Made by a program: the position numbers and the translations under genes. Below, piece by piece: positions 1-8,345 of a stretch of DNA of 63,467 nt (the stretch's first letter is position 1; every line of letters starts with the position of its first letter). The DNA comes from an uncultured Peptococcaceae bacterium (GTDB lineage Bacteria > Bacillota > Peptococcia > Peptococcales > Peptococcaceae). The DNA is taken from the NCBI GenBank assembly GCA_949743265.1, contig CATJSX010000077.1, positions 1 to 63,467 on the forward strand. Reading direction: 5' to 3'. The notes under the pieces were generated by a model. The model was given only the letters and a program-made list of their open reading frames with translations, was not told where the DNA came from and ran no database searches.

Positions 1-22
1 TATCAATCAGTTTCTTTTGCAT
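1..22 (-). CDS. 5' end of a gene cut by the window edge
   Basis: On the minus strand a GGGGGAAGG ribosome-binding site is followed by an ATG (complement of 20-22) and codons for MQKKLID before the window ends. Only seven codons are visible, so no function can be given. Its upstream leader contains the first copy of the 123-bp repeat and a promoter-like sequence, which is why the fragment is worth recording. It could also be a chance start; the good SD makes a real gene more likely. Confidence 0.4.
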
Positions 23-84
23 TCGCCTTCCCCCTTTCTGTGGATATAAGCCATATTTTGCCTTCCAACAAATAATAAACTTGG

Positions 85-207
85 TGTATAAAATATCATG
101 ATTTGTTAGACAGGCAAAATGGCATAAAAAAAGAGCCGACAAACGGCGAAACTTCGTCGTTTGTCGGCTCAAAATAGAGCGTCTAACAAATCATGCTTTT
201 TTATACA
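85..207 (-). repeat. 123-bp nested inverted-repeat element, copy 1
   Basis: Terminal inverted repeats lie at 85-111 and 181-207 (25 of 27 positions match; perfect core CATGATTTGTTAGAC). Inside is a perfect 13-bp hairpin, 133-145 with 158-170 (GAGCCGACAAACG). Read on the minus strand this hairpin is followed by a run of seven T, so it is an intrinsic terminator. A second copy in the opposite orientation is at 33201-33323, exactly the same length. A promoter-like sequence (231-259) points into the element, and a gene start lies beyond it at 22. It could be an attenuator, a small RNA gene or a MITE; the sequence alone does not decide. Confidence 0.85.
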
Positions 208-230
208 AACCAATTTTTATCTACCATAAA

Positions 231-259
231 ATTCTAGCACAGCATTTACTGCTTTTCAA
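231..259 (-). promoter_or_regulatory. sigma-70-type promoter reading into repeat copy 1
   Basis: On the minus strand TTGAAA (254-259), a 17-nt spacer and TAGAAT (231-236). The predicted transcript would start near 224 and run at once into the 123-bp element. Copy 2 has a promoter in the same relative position. Confidence 0.5.
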
Positions 260-280
260 TGGTTTTCCTCTCATTCTTCT

Positions 281-314
281 TAAAAAAATCAAACTGATAG
301 CGATCAGTTTGATT
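281..314 (-). terminator. intrinsic terminator of the LysR gene
   Basis: Perfect 12-bp stem (287-298 with 303-314, AATCAAACTGAT) with a 4-nt loop, followed on the minus strand by a T run. It ends the LysR gene that stops at 324. Confidence 0.75.
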
Positions 315-323
315 AAAATAACA

Positions 324-1283
324 TTACTCCTTGTCGATATCTTCGTGCATCAAAGCTGTTACATTATCGACGATGGTATGCTTACGAATATAATTAGTCA
401 TATAGTTTAAAAACAACTGACTTAAACGATTCAAACTCGTGTGACGCTTAGTAATATAACCAAAATTATAAATACGCTTCTCTTTGTCAAAAGGAACATA
501 GACAATATCGGATTCTTCTGGAAGATCGAGAGGCATTCGCAACGCGATGCCAACGCCGAGCCCTTCTTTAATCATATCATTGTAGACGCTTTGATTGTCT
601 AATATGATTATTTTAGCATCTTCACCGTATTTTTCTTTTTCTTTCAAAATGGAAGTATCAAAACTTTTGCTGCGATACAATAATATGGGGTATTTTCCTA
701 AGATATACGGCGTTATGATTTTATATTTTGATAAAGCAAGTTTTCGGCTCATAACAGCGTATTGTTTTCCTGTAGATAACGTTGAAAATTCAAATAAGGC
801 ATCATCATAACCATAATGATTATCTAACGCAAACAAATCATAGCATAGCACGAATTGCCGCGTTTCATCATACAAAAGACATTGCAAACTGGCAGAAAGT
901 TCTTCAACAATAGGATTTACAGCAACTTCTGGATGAGTATTGCAAAAATCAACGACCATTTTAGTCAAATAATTGTCGACAGCGCTTTGTCCAGTATAAA
1001 ATTCTAACTTACCTTTAGAGAGATGATCAATTTTGTTATAAGCGCCTTTTAATTCACTCAAGCCATCAAGAAAAGGTACCGCCAGTTCAACTAACCGCAA
1101 TCCTTCCTCCGTTAATTGAACCCCTTTGTTACTGCGAAATAGAAGTTGTAACGCCAATTCACTTTCCATGGCACGAATACTTTGACTAAGAGCGCTGGGC
1201 GTCATGTGCAACTGTTCACTGGCAGTATGCAAAGAGCCAGTTTGCTTAATGATAATTAAATATTGGAGCTGTTCTGTGCGCAT
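324..1283 (-). CDS. LysR-family transcriptional regulator
   Basis: A 319-residue LysR-type regulator. The N-terminal winged helix-turn-helix covers about residues 1-60 (EQLQYLIIIKQTGSLHTASE, then SALSQSIRAMESEL), and the rest is the periplasmic-binding-protein-like effector domain. The start is the ATG at 1283, because GAGGGAAG lies just upstream; the longer frame would add eight residues with no ribosome-binding site. It lies 101 nt downstream of a permease gene and reads the same way, so the amidohydrolase-like gene, permease and regulator may form one unit. That differs from the usual divergent LysR layout and suggests autoregulation with its target. The effector is probably a small organic anion carried by the permease, by inference from context only. 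Confidence 0.9.
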   Translation of the reverse strand: MRTEQLQYLIIIKQTGSLHTASEQLHMTPSALSQSIRAMESELALQLLFRSNKGVQLTEEGLRLVELAVPFLDGLSELKGAYNKIDHLSKGKLEFYTGQSAVDNYLTKMVVDFCNTHPEVAVNPIVEELSASLQCLLYDETRQFVLCYDLFALDNHYGYDDALFEFSTLSTGKQYAVMSRKLALSKYKIITPYILGKYPILLYRSKSFDTSILKEKEKYGEDAKIIILDNQSVYNDMIKEGLGVGIALRMPLDLPEESDIVYVPFDKEKRIYNFGYITKRHTSLNRLSQLFLNYMTNYIRKHTIVDNVTALMHEDIDKE

Positions 1284-1384
1284 GACGCTTCCCTCGCTTT
1301 CGGTCACTATATATTTGCAACGCTTATCTCATAGATATTATAACATTTTGGCAGAAGCAAATCCATTTTTACAGCAAAATAATT

Positions 1385-2842
1385 TTATAGAACAATGCCG
1401 CCCCACAAAATTCCGAACGGAATGGCAATGAGCCAAATAATTGGTGAAGCCATAATAGTGTAGCGATAGAGATCGCGTGCTTTTACCCAATCAGTATTAG
1501 CAAACATAATGCCTGCCATTGGCGTCGCTACTGGTGTACAAAAGGCTAACTGCGAAAAAATCATCAGCATAATAGCGATAGGCGTTGCAGAAATACCTAA
1601 TGTTTCCGTCATAGAAGTCAACACACTCATCAAAATAATGCAAATAACGCCATTATTCATAACTTGTGTTAACAATAAACACATTAAAAGCAACATAATG
1701 ATGAACATTGTTGACCCAAAACCAGTTAAAAACGGTCCCAATAACCCCGCTACAAATGTTTTGATGCCAGTAGCGTCACTAGTCAGCATAGAAGCAATGG
1801 GCATAATTAACGCACACATAATCAGCGTTTCATAAGAGGCGCCTTTTTTTGCTGCCGCTCCGAAATCCATAATTGCTTTTTCATTATGTCGTAAAATACA
1901 CAATAAAATAATAGCCAGCATAATTTTTCCGCTCATGCCAATACTATTCAAAAAAATAGTTATATGCCAGTCCGACGGCATAAAATTAGGCAATGTTAGC
2001 ATCAAGATAACGGCTAACAATATAAAAATCATCAATTTTTGATAACTATTCATTTGAATGGATTCCTTGTCAATTAACGTCTCATCAAGACATTTCTTTA
2101 AAGAAGAAACATCAATGCGAAAAACAAAACGGCAAATTAGCGTATATACAGCAAATACAACGATTTCTAACGGCACAGCAAAAGCAAAAAATTTGCCAGC
2201 GTCGATTGTCACCCCTGACATAGCGGTATAAGTGGTCGCAAGTACCGCGCCCGTAGCTCGAAAGGGAAAAACTACAGCGCCTAAGATAGCCGCTATTGTT
2301 GTGCCAATAATCATAACTGTTGGATAGGGATCGTAAGGCTTTGCCTCCATCTTATGAGCGAGATTGTAAATAATTTCCCAAACAATAAAGAGCGCAACGA
2401 AACCGCCAACTAAAAATGAACCGACAAAAGCCGCAATAATTAAGACAAAACTAAACAGCCAAGGTTTTTGGCGCAAAATTTTTAAACCAAGCATTCGGTT
2501 AATAATGACATTAGTGACTTTGCTTTCTGAAACCAATGTCATAAACGCAAAGAAACAAAGCAGCATGACATAAATATCACTACCAAAGCAAGACGCCAGC
2601 AGCCCGCTTACGTTAGTAAGTCCTGTAGTACATAAGCCAATAAAAGCAGCAAAACATGGCCAAATAATGCCGACCGTTGACCATGCGACCAATAAACCGA
2701 TGAAAATGCCTAATACGTGCATACCTTGCGGAGTGATTGGATCAACGGCTGGAAGATATTGAAAACCGAACATAATAATCAGGACTATGGCTGATTTGGC
2801 ATAATAAACCATACTTTTGGAATCTGTTGAGATTAACGGCAT
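1385..2842 (-). CDS. SLC13/DASS-like anion permease, subfamily A
   Basis: An integral membrane protein of about 485 residues with a dozen or so hydrophobic segments and the divalent-anion:Na+ symporter type of organisation. The N-terminal part has DPITPQGMHVLGIFIG, which recurs in the permeases at 36302-37747 and 39755-41215, so these three are paralogues. The start is the ATG at 2842 with GAGGTGAG before it; the GTG nine bases upstream lies inside that SD and was rejected. It follows an amidohydrolase-fold gene by 41 nt. The family carries dicarboxylates, citrate, sulfate or similar anions; the substrate here cannot be assigned. Confidence 0.8.
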   Translation of the reverse strand: MPLISTDSKSMVYYAKSAIVLIIMFGFQYLPAVDPITPQGMHVLGIFIGLLVAWSTVGIIWPCFAAFIGLCTTGLTNVSGLLASCFGSDIYVMLLCFFAFMTLVSESKVTNVIINRMLGLKILRQKPWLFSFVLIIAAFVGSFLVGGFVALFIVWEIIYNLAHKMEAKPYDPYPTVMIIGTTIAAILGAVVFPFRATGAVLATTYTAMSGVTIDAGKFFAFAVPLEIVVFAVYTLICRFVFRIDVSSLKKCLDETLIDKESIQMNSYQKLMIFILLAVILMLTLPNFMPSDWHITIFLNSIGMSGKIMLAIILLCILRHNEKAIMDFGAAAKKGASYETLIMCALIMPIASMLTSDATGIKTFVAGLLGPFLTGFGSTMFIIMLLLMCLLLTQVMNNGVICIILMSVLTSMTETLGISATPIAIMLMIFSQLAFCTPVATPMAGIMFANTDWVKARDLYRYTIMASPIIWLIAIPFGILWGGIVL

Positions 2843-2883
2843 GATACTCACCTCGTTTGATAAATTTTTATAAAATAATGATG

Positions 2884-3759
2884 CTATTGCGAAGATATTG
2901 ACTCCAGTTTTAGTGCCTGAGCGATGTTATGATACAAAATATCCGGCAGAATATGCTCTTTGATACCGCAATGAAGATAAAATTCTTTGGCATCTTTTAT
3001 AGCTAGCAATGGATAAGCTGAACCAAACGTCATTTTTTTTGTCAAAAAATGGTTGGCTGCGTCAATATAATCCCGATATCCCGGCGCATTAACCAAATAC
3101 ATATCTGGACACAAATAAACATTGCGATAATTGAGCGCCAAAGAACAATTTGGTACAATCCACGGCCAGCCGCCATGCACTAAAATCAGTGTTAAATCAG
3201 GGAATAGCTGAGCAACATGTTCAATGGCTTCTGGGCGATAATAACTGGCATCTGCTGGCAGACGTCCACCATAAGTCAGCATGACTGGTATAGCGTTTTG
3301 CATACAATAGTCATAAATTGGATAAACACTTTCTTCATCAGCATACCAAGGCGTATAGCCCATTTGGGGATCCATAGCAATGGCAGGCTCCATTGCTACA
3401 CCGAGCGCCGGACCATTTTGAACATAAGTTTTGATCTCTTGCAGACATTGTTCGCTGCCTTCTCTAGGACTCATGCCAGCAAAAATGATAAATCGCTCTT
3501 GAGTAGTTTGGTCAAATTGCCATAACAATTCATTTCCGCAGTTAGATGATTTTCTAATAGCAAAAATGCCTTTCTCTACTTCACATTCATCCATTTCCTG
3601 CAACAACAACGTCATTGAAGCTGCTTTAGCTGAAGGGGATACTGTACAACCATGTTGTAAAGCAGTAATATCGGTACGCCCTGTAGCTGCACCTACAAAT
3701 AAAAAATCTTTAGCATACGCGCCAACGGGAGGGCGCAATCGACAATCGATCGTTTTCAT
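2884..3759 (-). CDS. amidohydrolase-2-fold protein lacking canonical metal ligands (copy A)
   Basis: A 291-residue protein resembling amidohydrolase_2 (the TIM-barrel family with metal-dependent hydrolases and decarboxylases). The usual HxH on strand 1 is replaced by R7-x-R9 (IDCRLRPP). The strand-5 His position reads T162 (IPVMLTYGG) and the C-terminal Asp of GSDyP is A248 (FGSAYP). Of the usual ligands only H195 (HGGWPW) remains. Paralogues at 46945-47757 and 49778-50629 share this pattern. It starts with a strong AAAGGAGG and is the first gene of a minus-strand unit with the permease and LysR downstream. It may be a metal-free lactonase, decarboxylase or binding protein. Fold assignment is fairly sure, activity unknown. 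Confidence 0.75.
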   Translation of the reverse strand: MKTIDCRLRPPVGAYAKDFLFVGAATGRTDITALQHGCTVSPSAKAASMTLLLQEMDECEVEKGIFAIRKSSNCGNELLWQFDQTTQERFIIFAGMSPREGSEQCLQEIKTYVQNGPALGVAMEPAIAMDPQMGYTPWYADEESVYPIYDYCMQNAIPVMLTYGGRLPADASYYRPEAIEHVAQLFPDLTLILVHGGWPWIVPNCSLALNYRNVYLCPDMYLVNAPGYRDYIDAANHFLTKKMTFGSAYPLLAIKDAKEFYLHCGIKEHILPDILYHNIAQALKLESISSQ

Positions 3760-3798
3760 GAAAAAACCTCCTTTAGTTACCTATATGCGATTTAATGG

Positions 3799-3831
3799 TT
3801 ATAATATAACGGCTCGATAGTTATATTATAA
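3799..3831. promoter_or_regulatory. dyad operator/promoter candidate upstream of amidohydrolase-like copy A
   Basis: A perfect 12-bp inverted repeat (3799-3810 TTATAATATAAC; 3820-3831) with a 9-nt centre, 40 bp upstream of the gene starting at 3759. Each arm contains a TATAAT on one strand, so it can serve as -10 element and operator. The long dyad is in the right place for a LysR-type site. Confidence 0.5.
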
Positions 3832-4040
3832 ATTTTCATGGAATGTATTTGTATAAAGTCTTTGGGCTATTACAGTGTTTTGTATGAAGAAAAACTTAAC
3901 GCTAAAATTTAGAGTTACAAAAACCTTTTTTGCACAAGACTTTTATATGAACTTGACTATTTGAAGAGAAAATCATATTGCGAATCAATAATTTAGAAGA
4001 ATTAACAGAAAAAAACAGTGAAAATAGTTAATAAACAACA
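3832..4040. other. intergenic stretch with no gene seen
   Basis: AT-rich, with many stop codons in all frames. I see no gene or clear structure apart from the dyad and hairpin at its two ends. Confidence 0.5.
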
Positions 4041-4119
4041 AAAAACTGCTGCAAAATAAGAAAATGCTGTCCAAATAAAGCAATTTTGGGCAAACAAATT
4101 CTACTTTGCAGCAGTTTTT
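4041..4119 (-). terminator. long-loop hairpin, probable terminator
   Basis: Perfect 15-bp inverted repeat AAAAACTGCTGCAAA (4041-4055) with 4105-4119, separated by 49 nt, with T runs on both sides. It lies just after the DUF6809-like gene on the minus strand. The CTGCTGCA core recurs in the hairpin at 9758-9843. Confidence 0.5.
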
Positions 4120-4135
4120 GGCTGGGATTCTTTTA

Positions 4136-4408
4136 TTAACGATAACATTCCTGCATTAGTTGGTGTGCTAAATGTACACCATCAGCAAAAATTTGATTTT
4201 CTTCCGATTGTCGCAAAATGACATAATCAGCTAAAAGTTTTTCAAAATTTTTCTGCTGTTCTACAGAAAGTTTGGTCATGAACTGTCGGCTCTGCTCAAG
4301 CCATTCTTCAGAAAAAGTACTTTTTGCCGTTTTTAAAGGTAATACAGCAGCTAATACCGCTTGCTCATCGTCAATATTTAATGAATTTATTGGTGATTGA
4401 TTGCTCAT
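4136..4408 (-). CDS. small DUF6809-like protein
   Basis: A 90-residue soluble, helical, acidic protein. The C-terminal half (FEKLLADYVILRQSEENQIF, then a helix ending AHQLMQECYR) resembles the DUF6809 family of small firmicute proteins of unknown role; this is a resemblance from memory, not a search. The start ATG at 4408 follows GGGAGG; the upstream TTG in the longer frame lies before that SD. It stands alone between two terminators. The function is unknown. Confidence 0.55.
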   Translation of the reverse strand: MSNQSPINSLNIDDEQAVLAAVLPLKTAKSTFSEEWLEQSRQFMTKLSVEQQKNFEKLLADYVILRQSEENQIFADGVHLAHQLMQECYR

Positions 4409-4580
4409 TGTTTCGTTCCCTCCCAAATTATAATTAAAATAATTTACTATTATTCATTATAAGTTTTCTCGCTTAGATTGACAAGGAATACATTAGTGAT
4501 TATAGCGAAACTTTTTTCAGTTTGAGACAATATTTAAACAGTGATGATGATAGAGGTAATAGCAAACGCTATTTACACTG

Positions 4581-4624
4581 AAAAATAAAAAAGATCTATC
4601 ATAACATTTAAGCTGATAGATCTT
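4581..4624 (-). terminator. terminator of the rpsF-ssb-rpsR operon
   Basis: Stem AAGATCTATC (4591-4600) with GATAGATCTT (4615-4624), followed on the minus strand by a T-rich run. It lies 14 nt after the rpsR stop. Confidence 0.8.
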
Positions 4625-4637
4625 GTTGTGATGATTA

Positions 4638-4889
4638 TTATTCCGTTGTAAAAGGCAGCAAAGCCATTACTCTTGCTCTTTTAATAGCTATCGTTAATGC
4701 TCTTTGATGTTTAGCACAGTTGCCGGAAATACGTCTCGGCAAAATCTTGCCTCTTTCAGTAATATATTTCTTCAACTTTGCTGTATCTTTATAGTCGATG
4801 GAATCGACTTTATCAACGCAGAAAGCACAAACCTTTTTTTTGGGTTTTCTGCCACCGCGTTCACGTCTGTTGTTATTTACACCAGCCAT
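4638..4889 (-). CDS. rpsR: 30S ribosomal protein S18
   Basis: An 83-residue bS18. The core includes VCAFC, the conserved DYKD and the [12 protein letters not shown] segment that contacts S6 and 16S rRNA on the platform of the small subunit. The basic N-terminus ([14 protein letters not shown]) is typical. The CxxC near residue 21 is the zinc-ribbon remnant of many bS18 proteins. It is the last gene of rpsF-ssb-rpsR, 18 nt after ssb, with a terminator right behind. S6 and S18 form a heterodimer, which explains the pairing and the probable shared leader control. Confidence 0.97.
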   Translation of the reverse strand: MAGVNNNRRERGGRKPKKKVCAFCVDKVDSIDYKDTAKLKKYITERGKILPRRISGNCAKHQRALTIAIKRARVMALLPFTTE

Positions 4890-4907
4890 ATTTTTTATCT
4901 CCTTTCT

Positions 4908-5348
4908 TTAAAAAGGTATTTCGTTGTCATCAAATACGATTTCCTCACCTAAACCGCCGAAAGAATTATCAAAGCCGCCATTATTTTGTGACTGCGCTCT
5001 TGGCGCTTGTCCGCCGCCACCGTTTTGTCCTTGAGAATTGCTCAAAAACTCCACATTATCAGCGATGACTTCCGTCACCCAGCGTCTTTGTCCATCGTTG
5101 CCATCATAAGAACGAATCTGCAAGCGTCCTTCTACGGCGACTTGTCTGCCTTTGGAAATATATTTGGCGCAGTTTTCCGCAGCTTTATTCCATACAACGA
5201 TAGGAATGAAATCGGTTTCTTTTTCACCGCTTTGATTGCTGAAACGCCGATCTACTGCCAGCGTAAAACTAGCTACCGCCGCGCCGTTAGGCGTATATCT
5301 CAATTCGGGATCTTTCGTCAGTCGTCCGATCAAAATTATTTTGTTCAT
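4908..5348 (-). CDS. ssb: single-stranded DNA-binding protein
   Basis: A 146-residue SSB. The OB fold spans about residues 1-105 ([18 protein letters not shown], then [20 protein letters not shown]). A flexible Gly/Gln/Asn-rich linker follows, ending in the acidic tip DDNEIPF that recruits repair and replication partners. The start is the ATG at 5348 behind AGAAAGGG; the GTG three codons earlier is inside the SD. It binds ssDNA as a tetramer in replication, recombination and repair. The position between rpsF and rpsR is the standard bacterial arrangement. Confidence 0.97.
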   Translation of the reverse strand: MNKIILIGRLTKDPELRYTPNGAAVASFTLAVDRRFSNQSGEKETDFIPIVVWNKAAENCAKYISKGRQVAVEGRLQIRSYDGNDGQRRWVTEVIADNVEFLSNSQGQNGGGGQAPRAQSQNNGGFDNSFGGLGEEIVFDDNEIPF

Positions 5349-5390
5349 CAAAAACACCCTTTCTGCTTTAAAAGGGAAGCCTCAAAAAAA

Positions 5391-5681
5391 TTATTCGCCT
5401 ACTCTAGTAATCATATGGCGAAGAACGGTTTCGTCTATTTTTAATAAACGATCGGTTTCGTTAACTACCGCTGTTTCAGCGTTGAATTTAACCAGTACAT
5501 AATAACCATCGCGATATTTTTTGTCAATTTCATAAGCTAATTTGCGCTTACCCCATTGATCAACACTGGCGATTTCAGCACCTTGGGATTTCAAAACTTC
5601 ATTGAATTTTTCAACGGTTGCCGCTGTTTGTTCTTCAGTAACATCCGTTTTAATAATGTACAGCAATTCATATTCACGCAT
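5391..5681 (-). CDS. rpsF: 30S ribosomal protein S6
   Basis: A 96-residue bS6 (MREYELLYIIKTDVTEEQ, then WGKRKLAYEIDKKYRDGYYV). It pairs with S18 on the 30S platform. The start ATG at 5681 follows GGGGGAGGAGG; the GTG three codons upstream overlaps that SD and is not used. It is the first gene of the operon, with a sigma-70 promoter at 5748-5776 and a hairpin leader in between. The C-terminus lacks the long acidic tail seen in enterobacterial S6. Confidence 0.97.
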   Translation of the reverse strand: MREYELLYIIKTDVTEEQTAATVEKFNEVLKSQGAEIASVDQWGKRKLAYEIDKKYRDGYYVLVKFNAETAVVNETDRLLKIDETVLRHMITRVGE

Positions 5682-5690
5682 CGTGTGCAC

Positions 5691-5740
5691 CTCCTCCCCC
5701 TGGACTAATGGCTCTTGATTTTCAAGAGCAGGGACTTACA
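5691..5740 (-). promoter_or_regulatory. candidate S6:S18-binding leader hairpin
   Basis: On the minus strand CCCTG (5729-5733) pairs with CAGGG (5698-5702). A continuous inner stem CTCTTGA/TCAAGAG with an AAA loop sits on top, and an unpaired 9-nt CCATTAGTC (5703-5711) lies on the 3' side. A hairpin with a one-sided bulge starting CC next to the rpsF SD matches what is known of the S6:S18 autoregulatory RNA, in which a CCG-containing bulge mimics the rRNA site. Here the third base is A, so the match is imperfect. Confidence 0.55.
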
Positions 5741-5747
5741 ATTGATT

Positions 5748-5776
5748 ATTATAGCAAAGATTGGCGCATTTAGCAA
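5748..5776 (-). promoter_or_regulatory. rpsF operon promoter
   Basis: TTGCTA (complement of 5771-5776), 17-nt spacer, perfect TATAAT (complement of 5748-5753). Confidence 0.8.
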
Positions 5777-6205
5777 GAAAATTTTTATTCATCTGCGTAA
5801 AATTACAATAAAAGCATTACAAATTGTAAAACATTGTAATTTTAAAGTTAAACCAGACAGATGGCAGTTCTAACTTTATTACTGTAAAGAAATATACTAT
5901 ACCAGTAACCTCAAACTGATGCAACCAGCTCAAAAAATGAAAAGAAAACAAGATAAAGTATTTCCTAATGCAGAAAAAATATTCACGAAGGAACTACATT
6001 CAAAAAGTAGAGAAAGATAAAAAATTATCTATTTGAAAATGAAATGTAAAACATTTACAAAAATATAATATATAGATTTGATTATGAAATTTTAGGACAT
6101 GTTTTTTAAAACAATGTCTTTTTGATCTATTGAAAAGATAATTGGAATGTGAAATCATAATACTATGACATGTCAGAAAATATAAATCTCAGGAGGCTAA
6201 ATGAT
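5777..6205. other. AT-rich intergenic region with dyads
   Basis: It contains an 11-bp inverted repeat AAAATTACAAT (5799-5809) / 5833-5843 enclosing the palindrome TTACAAATTGTAA (5817-5829), and further TGTAAAACATTT-like pieces near 6046-6060. No gene is seen. The dyads are candidate operators for the enzyme-permease pair downstream or for the rpsF promoter side. Confidence 0.4.
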
Positions 6206-8263
6206 ATGATAAATGCACAAAAACGTGTAATGTTAATAGGATTAGATGGTGCTGATCCAGTAGTAATTGATCGCTTAATTAAAGCGGGAAGATTGCCTAA
6301 TATAGAAAAGGCTCTTCATTCTGGAACAACAACAGCAGATTATAGTATGATCGGTACTTTACCAACAGTTACCCCACCAAGTTGGACAACATTAGCCACA
6401 GGTGCTTATCCACGTACACACGGTGTAACTTGCTATACAAATCATACTTTAGGAAAGCAATTGGACAAAATGGAAGTTAACTGGGATTCTAGACGTTCTG
6501 AAGCAGAACTTATTTGGGAAACATTTGGTGCACAAGGCAAACGCTCTATTATGATGAATTACTGCCAAGCTTGGCCACCACGTTCTTTAGATGAGCAAGG
6601 TATTTATATTGATGGTACTGGCGTTATTCCTTTTATGCGTTGCAATGCCGAAAGTCAAAAAATAATCACTTTAAAAGAAGGGGATTTTGAATTATCGTTC
6701 ATCCCTCACGATATGAAAAAAGGTAATGCTGATTGTGTTGTCACTGGAGAACAATTTGAATCTATGATGAAACAATCGTCTGATATTCCTGATGATCCCT
6801 ATGGTTTTCAAAAGATGGTGGAATATTATCCAGAGGTCGCTTTCCGAGATGGTTATACACCAGAAGCAAAGGAAAACGCGGCCGATCGCATCATCTCTCC
6901 ATTAAAAGAACCAGAAAACTGGGAATTTGAGCTGCCTACTGGTGCAAAGGTAGCTACTGTTATTATGAACGAAGGAACTATAAGACGTTTCTTTGTTGTA
7001 AGTGCTAGTGATGGGCAAACTTATGATACTATTACTGTGTATAAAAACAAATATTTGCAAGAGCCACTAGGTACTGTCACTGGAAATATTTGGAGTAAGC
7101 CGATCTATGATATGTATTTGAAAAATGATGAAGAAATCAGAATCGCTTATGCCCTCCGCCCCTTAGATATTGCAACGGATGGCAGTAGCGCAAAAATCTA
7201 TGTTACAAATACAGTGAATATGAATGACACTCAATATGTCTGGCCAAAGGATTTAGGCGAGGAATTATATCAATCTGTTGGTCCAATGTTTGGCTTTGCT
7301 AAATTCGATTCAAGCTATCAAACGGATGAAACCAGCAGAACACTTCTATTGGAATCATTGGAACAAACATTAATATGGGAAATGAAAGCAACAGAATATC
7401 TATTTAACAAATACCCTGATTGGGCATTATATTATACGCATTTGCATGGTATAGATCAGTACAATCATTGGTATTTGAACAAGGCGCTAGAAGGTACTTG
7501 CGAGCTATGGCAAGATAATTTAGAAAGTATCTTTAAAATGTATGAGCTGCATGACAAATTTATTGGTTTTGTATCCAAATTTTTGGATGGTAATACTTCG
7601 ATTGTCATTGTATCTGATCATGCCGCAGTACCACACTGTGTTGGTGATGTCAATCCTGGTATTAGTAATATTGAAGGCATTTCATATGGTGTTATGGAAG
7701 CTTTGGGTTATACTAAAATTATTCATGAACCTATTGAAAATGGAAAAATCGAGCATTCCAAAATCGACTGGGCACATACTATAGCTATTAGCCAGCGTTC
7801 CTCTTATGTTTACTTAAATCTAAAAGGAAGAGATCCACAAGGCATCGTCGAACCAGAAGATTATGATAAGACAGTCGCAAAAATTATTGATGATTTATAT
7901 AATTACCGTGATCCACTGAACGGAAAGCGTGTGGTCGCTTTCTGCATGACCAGAGAAGAAATGGAACTTGTTGGTATGGGTGGAGATCATTGTGGAGATA
8001 TCTTAGTACAATTAGTCCCAACTTATAATATGGAACACGCCGCTTCTCCTTCTCCAGTAAAAAATGAAGGATTTTCTTTGGGACTAGTATTCATTTTATA
8101 TGGTGCAGGTATCAAACAAAATACGATCATCAATCGGAAAGTTCGCAGTGTTGATATTGTACCAACGTTATGTCATTTAGCTAATATAACGCCTTGTAGC
8201 AATGTTGAAGGTGGTGTTATTTGGCAGGCCTTAGAAGGTTTTGTAGAAAAAACATACCATTAA
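6206..8263 (+). CDS. alkaline-phosphatase-superfamily phosphodiesterase-like enzyme (copy 1)
   Basis: A 685-residue protein of the type I phosphodiesterase/nucleotide pyrophosphatase branch of the alkaline phosphatase superfamily. All expected two-metal ligands are visible: D14 (GLDGADP), nucleophile T56 (TVTPPSWTTLATG aligned with the NPP pattern TFPNHYTLVTG), D-x3-H in GIDQYNHW, DH in VSDHAAVPH, and a late His in NMEHAAS. There is no signal peptide, so it acts in the cytoplasm. The start is the ATG at 6206: AGGAGG at 6193-6198 lies inside the longer frame. It is followed after 82 nt by a permease gene, and a paralogue sits at 42268-44304. It probably hydrolyses a phosphate, phosphonate or sulfate ester of an imported compound; the substrate is unknown. 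Confidence 0.8.
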   Translation: MINAQKRVMLIGLDGADPVVIDRLIKAGRLPNIEKALHSGTTTADYSMIGTLPTVTPPSWTTLATGAYPRTHGVTCYTNHTLGKQLDKMEVNWDSRRSEAELIWETFGAQGKRSIMMNYCQAWPPRSLDEQGIYIDGTGVIPFMRCNAESQKIITLKEGDFELSFIPHDMKKGNADCVVTGEQFESMMKQSSDIPDDPYGFQKMVEYYPEVAFRDGYTPEAKENAADRIISPLKEPENWEFELPTGAKVATVIMNEGTIRRFFVVSASDGQTYDTITVYKNKYLQEPLGTVTGNIWSKPIYDMYLKNDEEIRIAYALRPLDIATDGSSAKIYVTNTVNMNDTQYVWPKDLGEELYQSVGPMFGFAKFDSSYQTDETSRTLLLESLEQTLIWEMKATEYLFNKYPDWALYYTHLHGIDQYNHWYLNKALEGTCELWQDNLESIFKMYELHDKFIGFVSKFLDGNTSIVIVSDHAAVPHCVGDVNPGISNIEGISYGVMEALGYTKIIHEPIENGKIEHSKIDWAHTIAISQRSSYVYLNLKGRDPQGIVEPEDYDKTVAKIIDDLYNYRDPLNGKRVVAFCMTREEMELVGMGGDHCGDILVQLVPTYNMEHAASPSPVKNEGFSLGLVFILYGAGIKQNTIINRKVRSVDIVPTLCHLANITPCSNVEGGVIWQALEGFVEKTYH

Positions 8264-8271
8264 TCTTCTAA

Positions 8272-8310
8272 TTCGTATACAAATGGTTCAAGTAACCACT
8301 TGTATACGAA
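8272..8310 (+). promoter_or_regulatory. intercistronic 17-bp hairpin
   Basis: TTCGTATACAAATGGTT (8272-8288) pairs with 8294-8310 with a single mismatch and a 5-nt loop. It has no T run, so it is more likely an RNA-processing or stability hairpin, or an operator, than a terminator. Confidence 0.6.
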
Positions 8311-8345
8311 ATTGAAATCATCACCTAAATGAAAGGAGCTACGGC

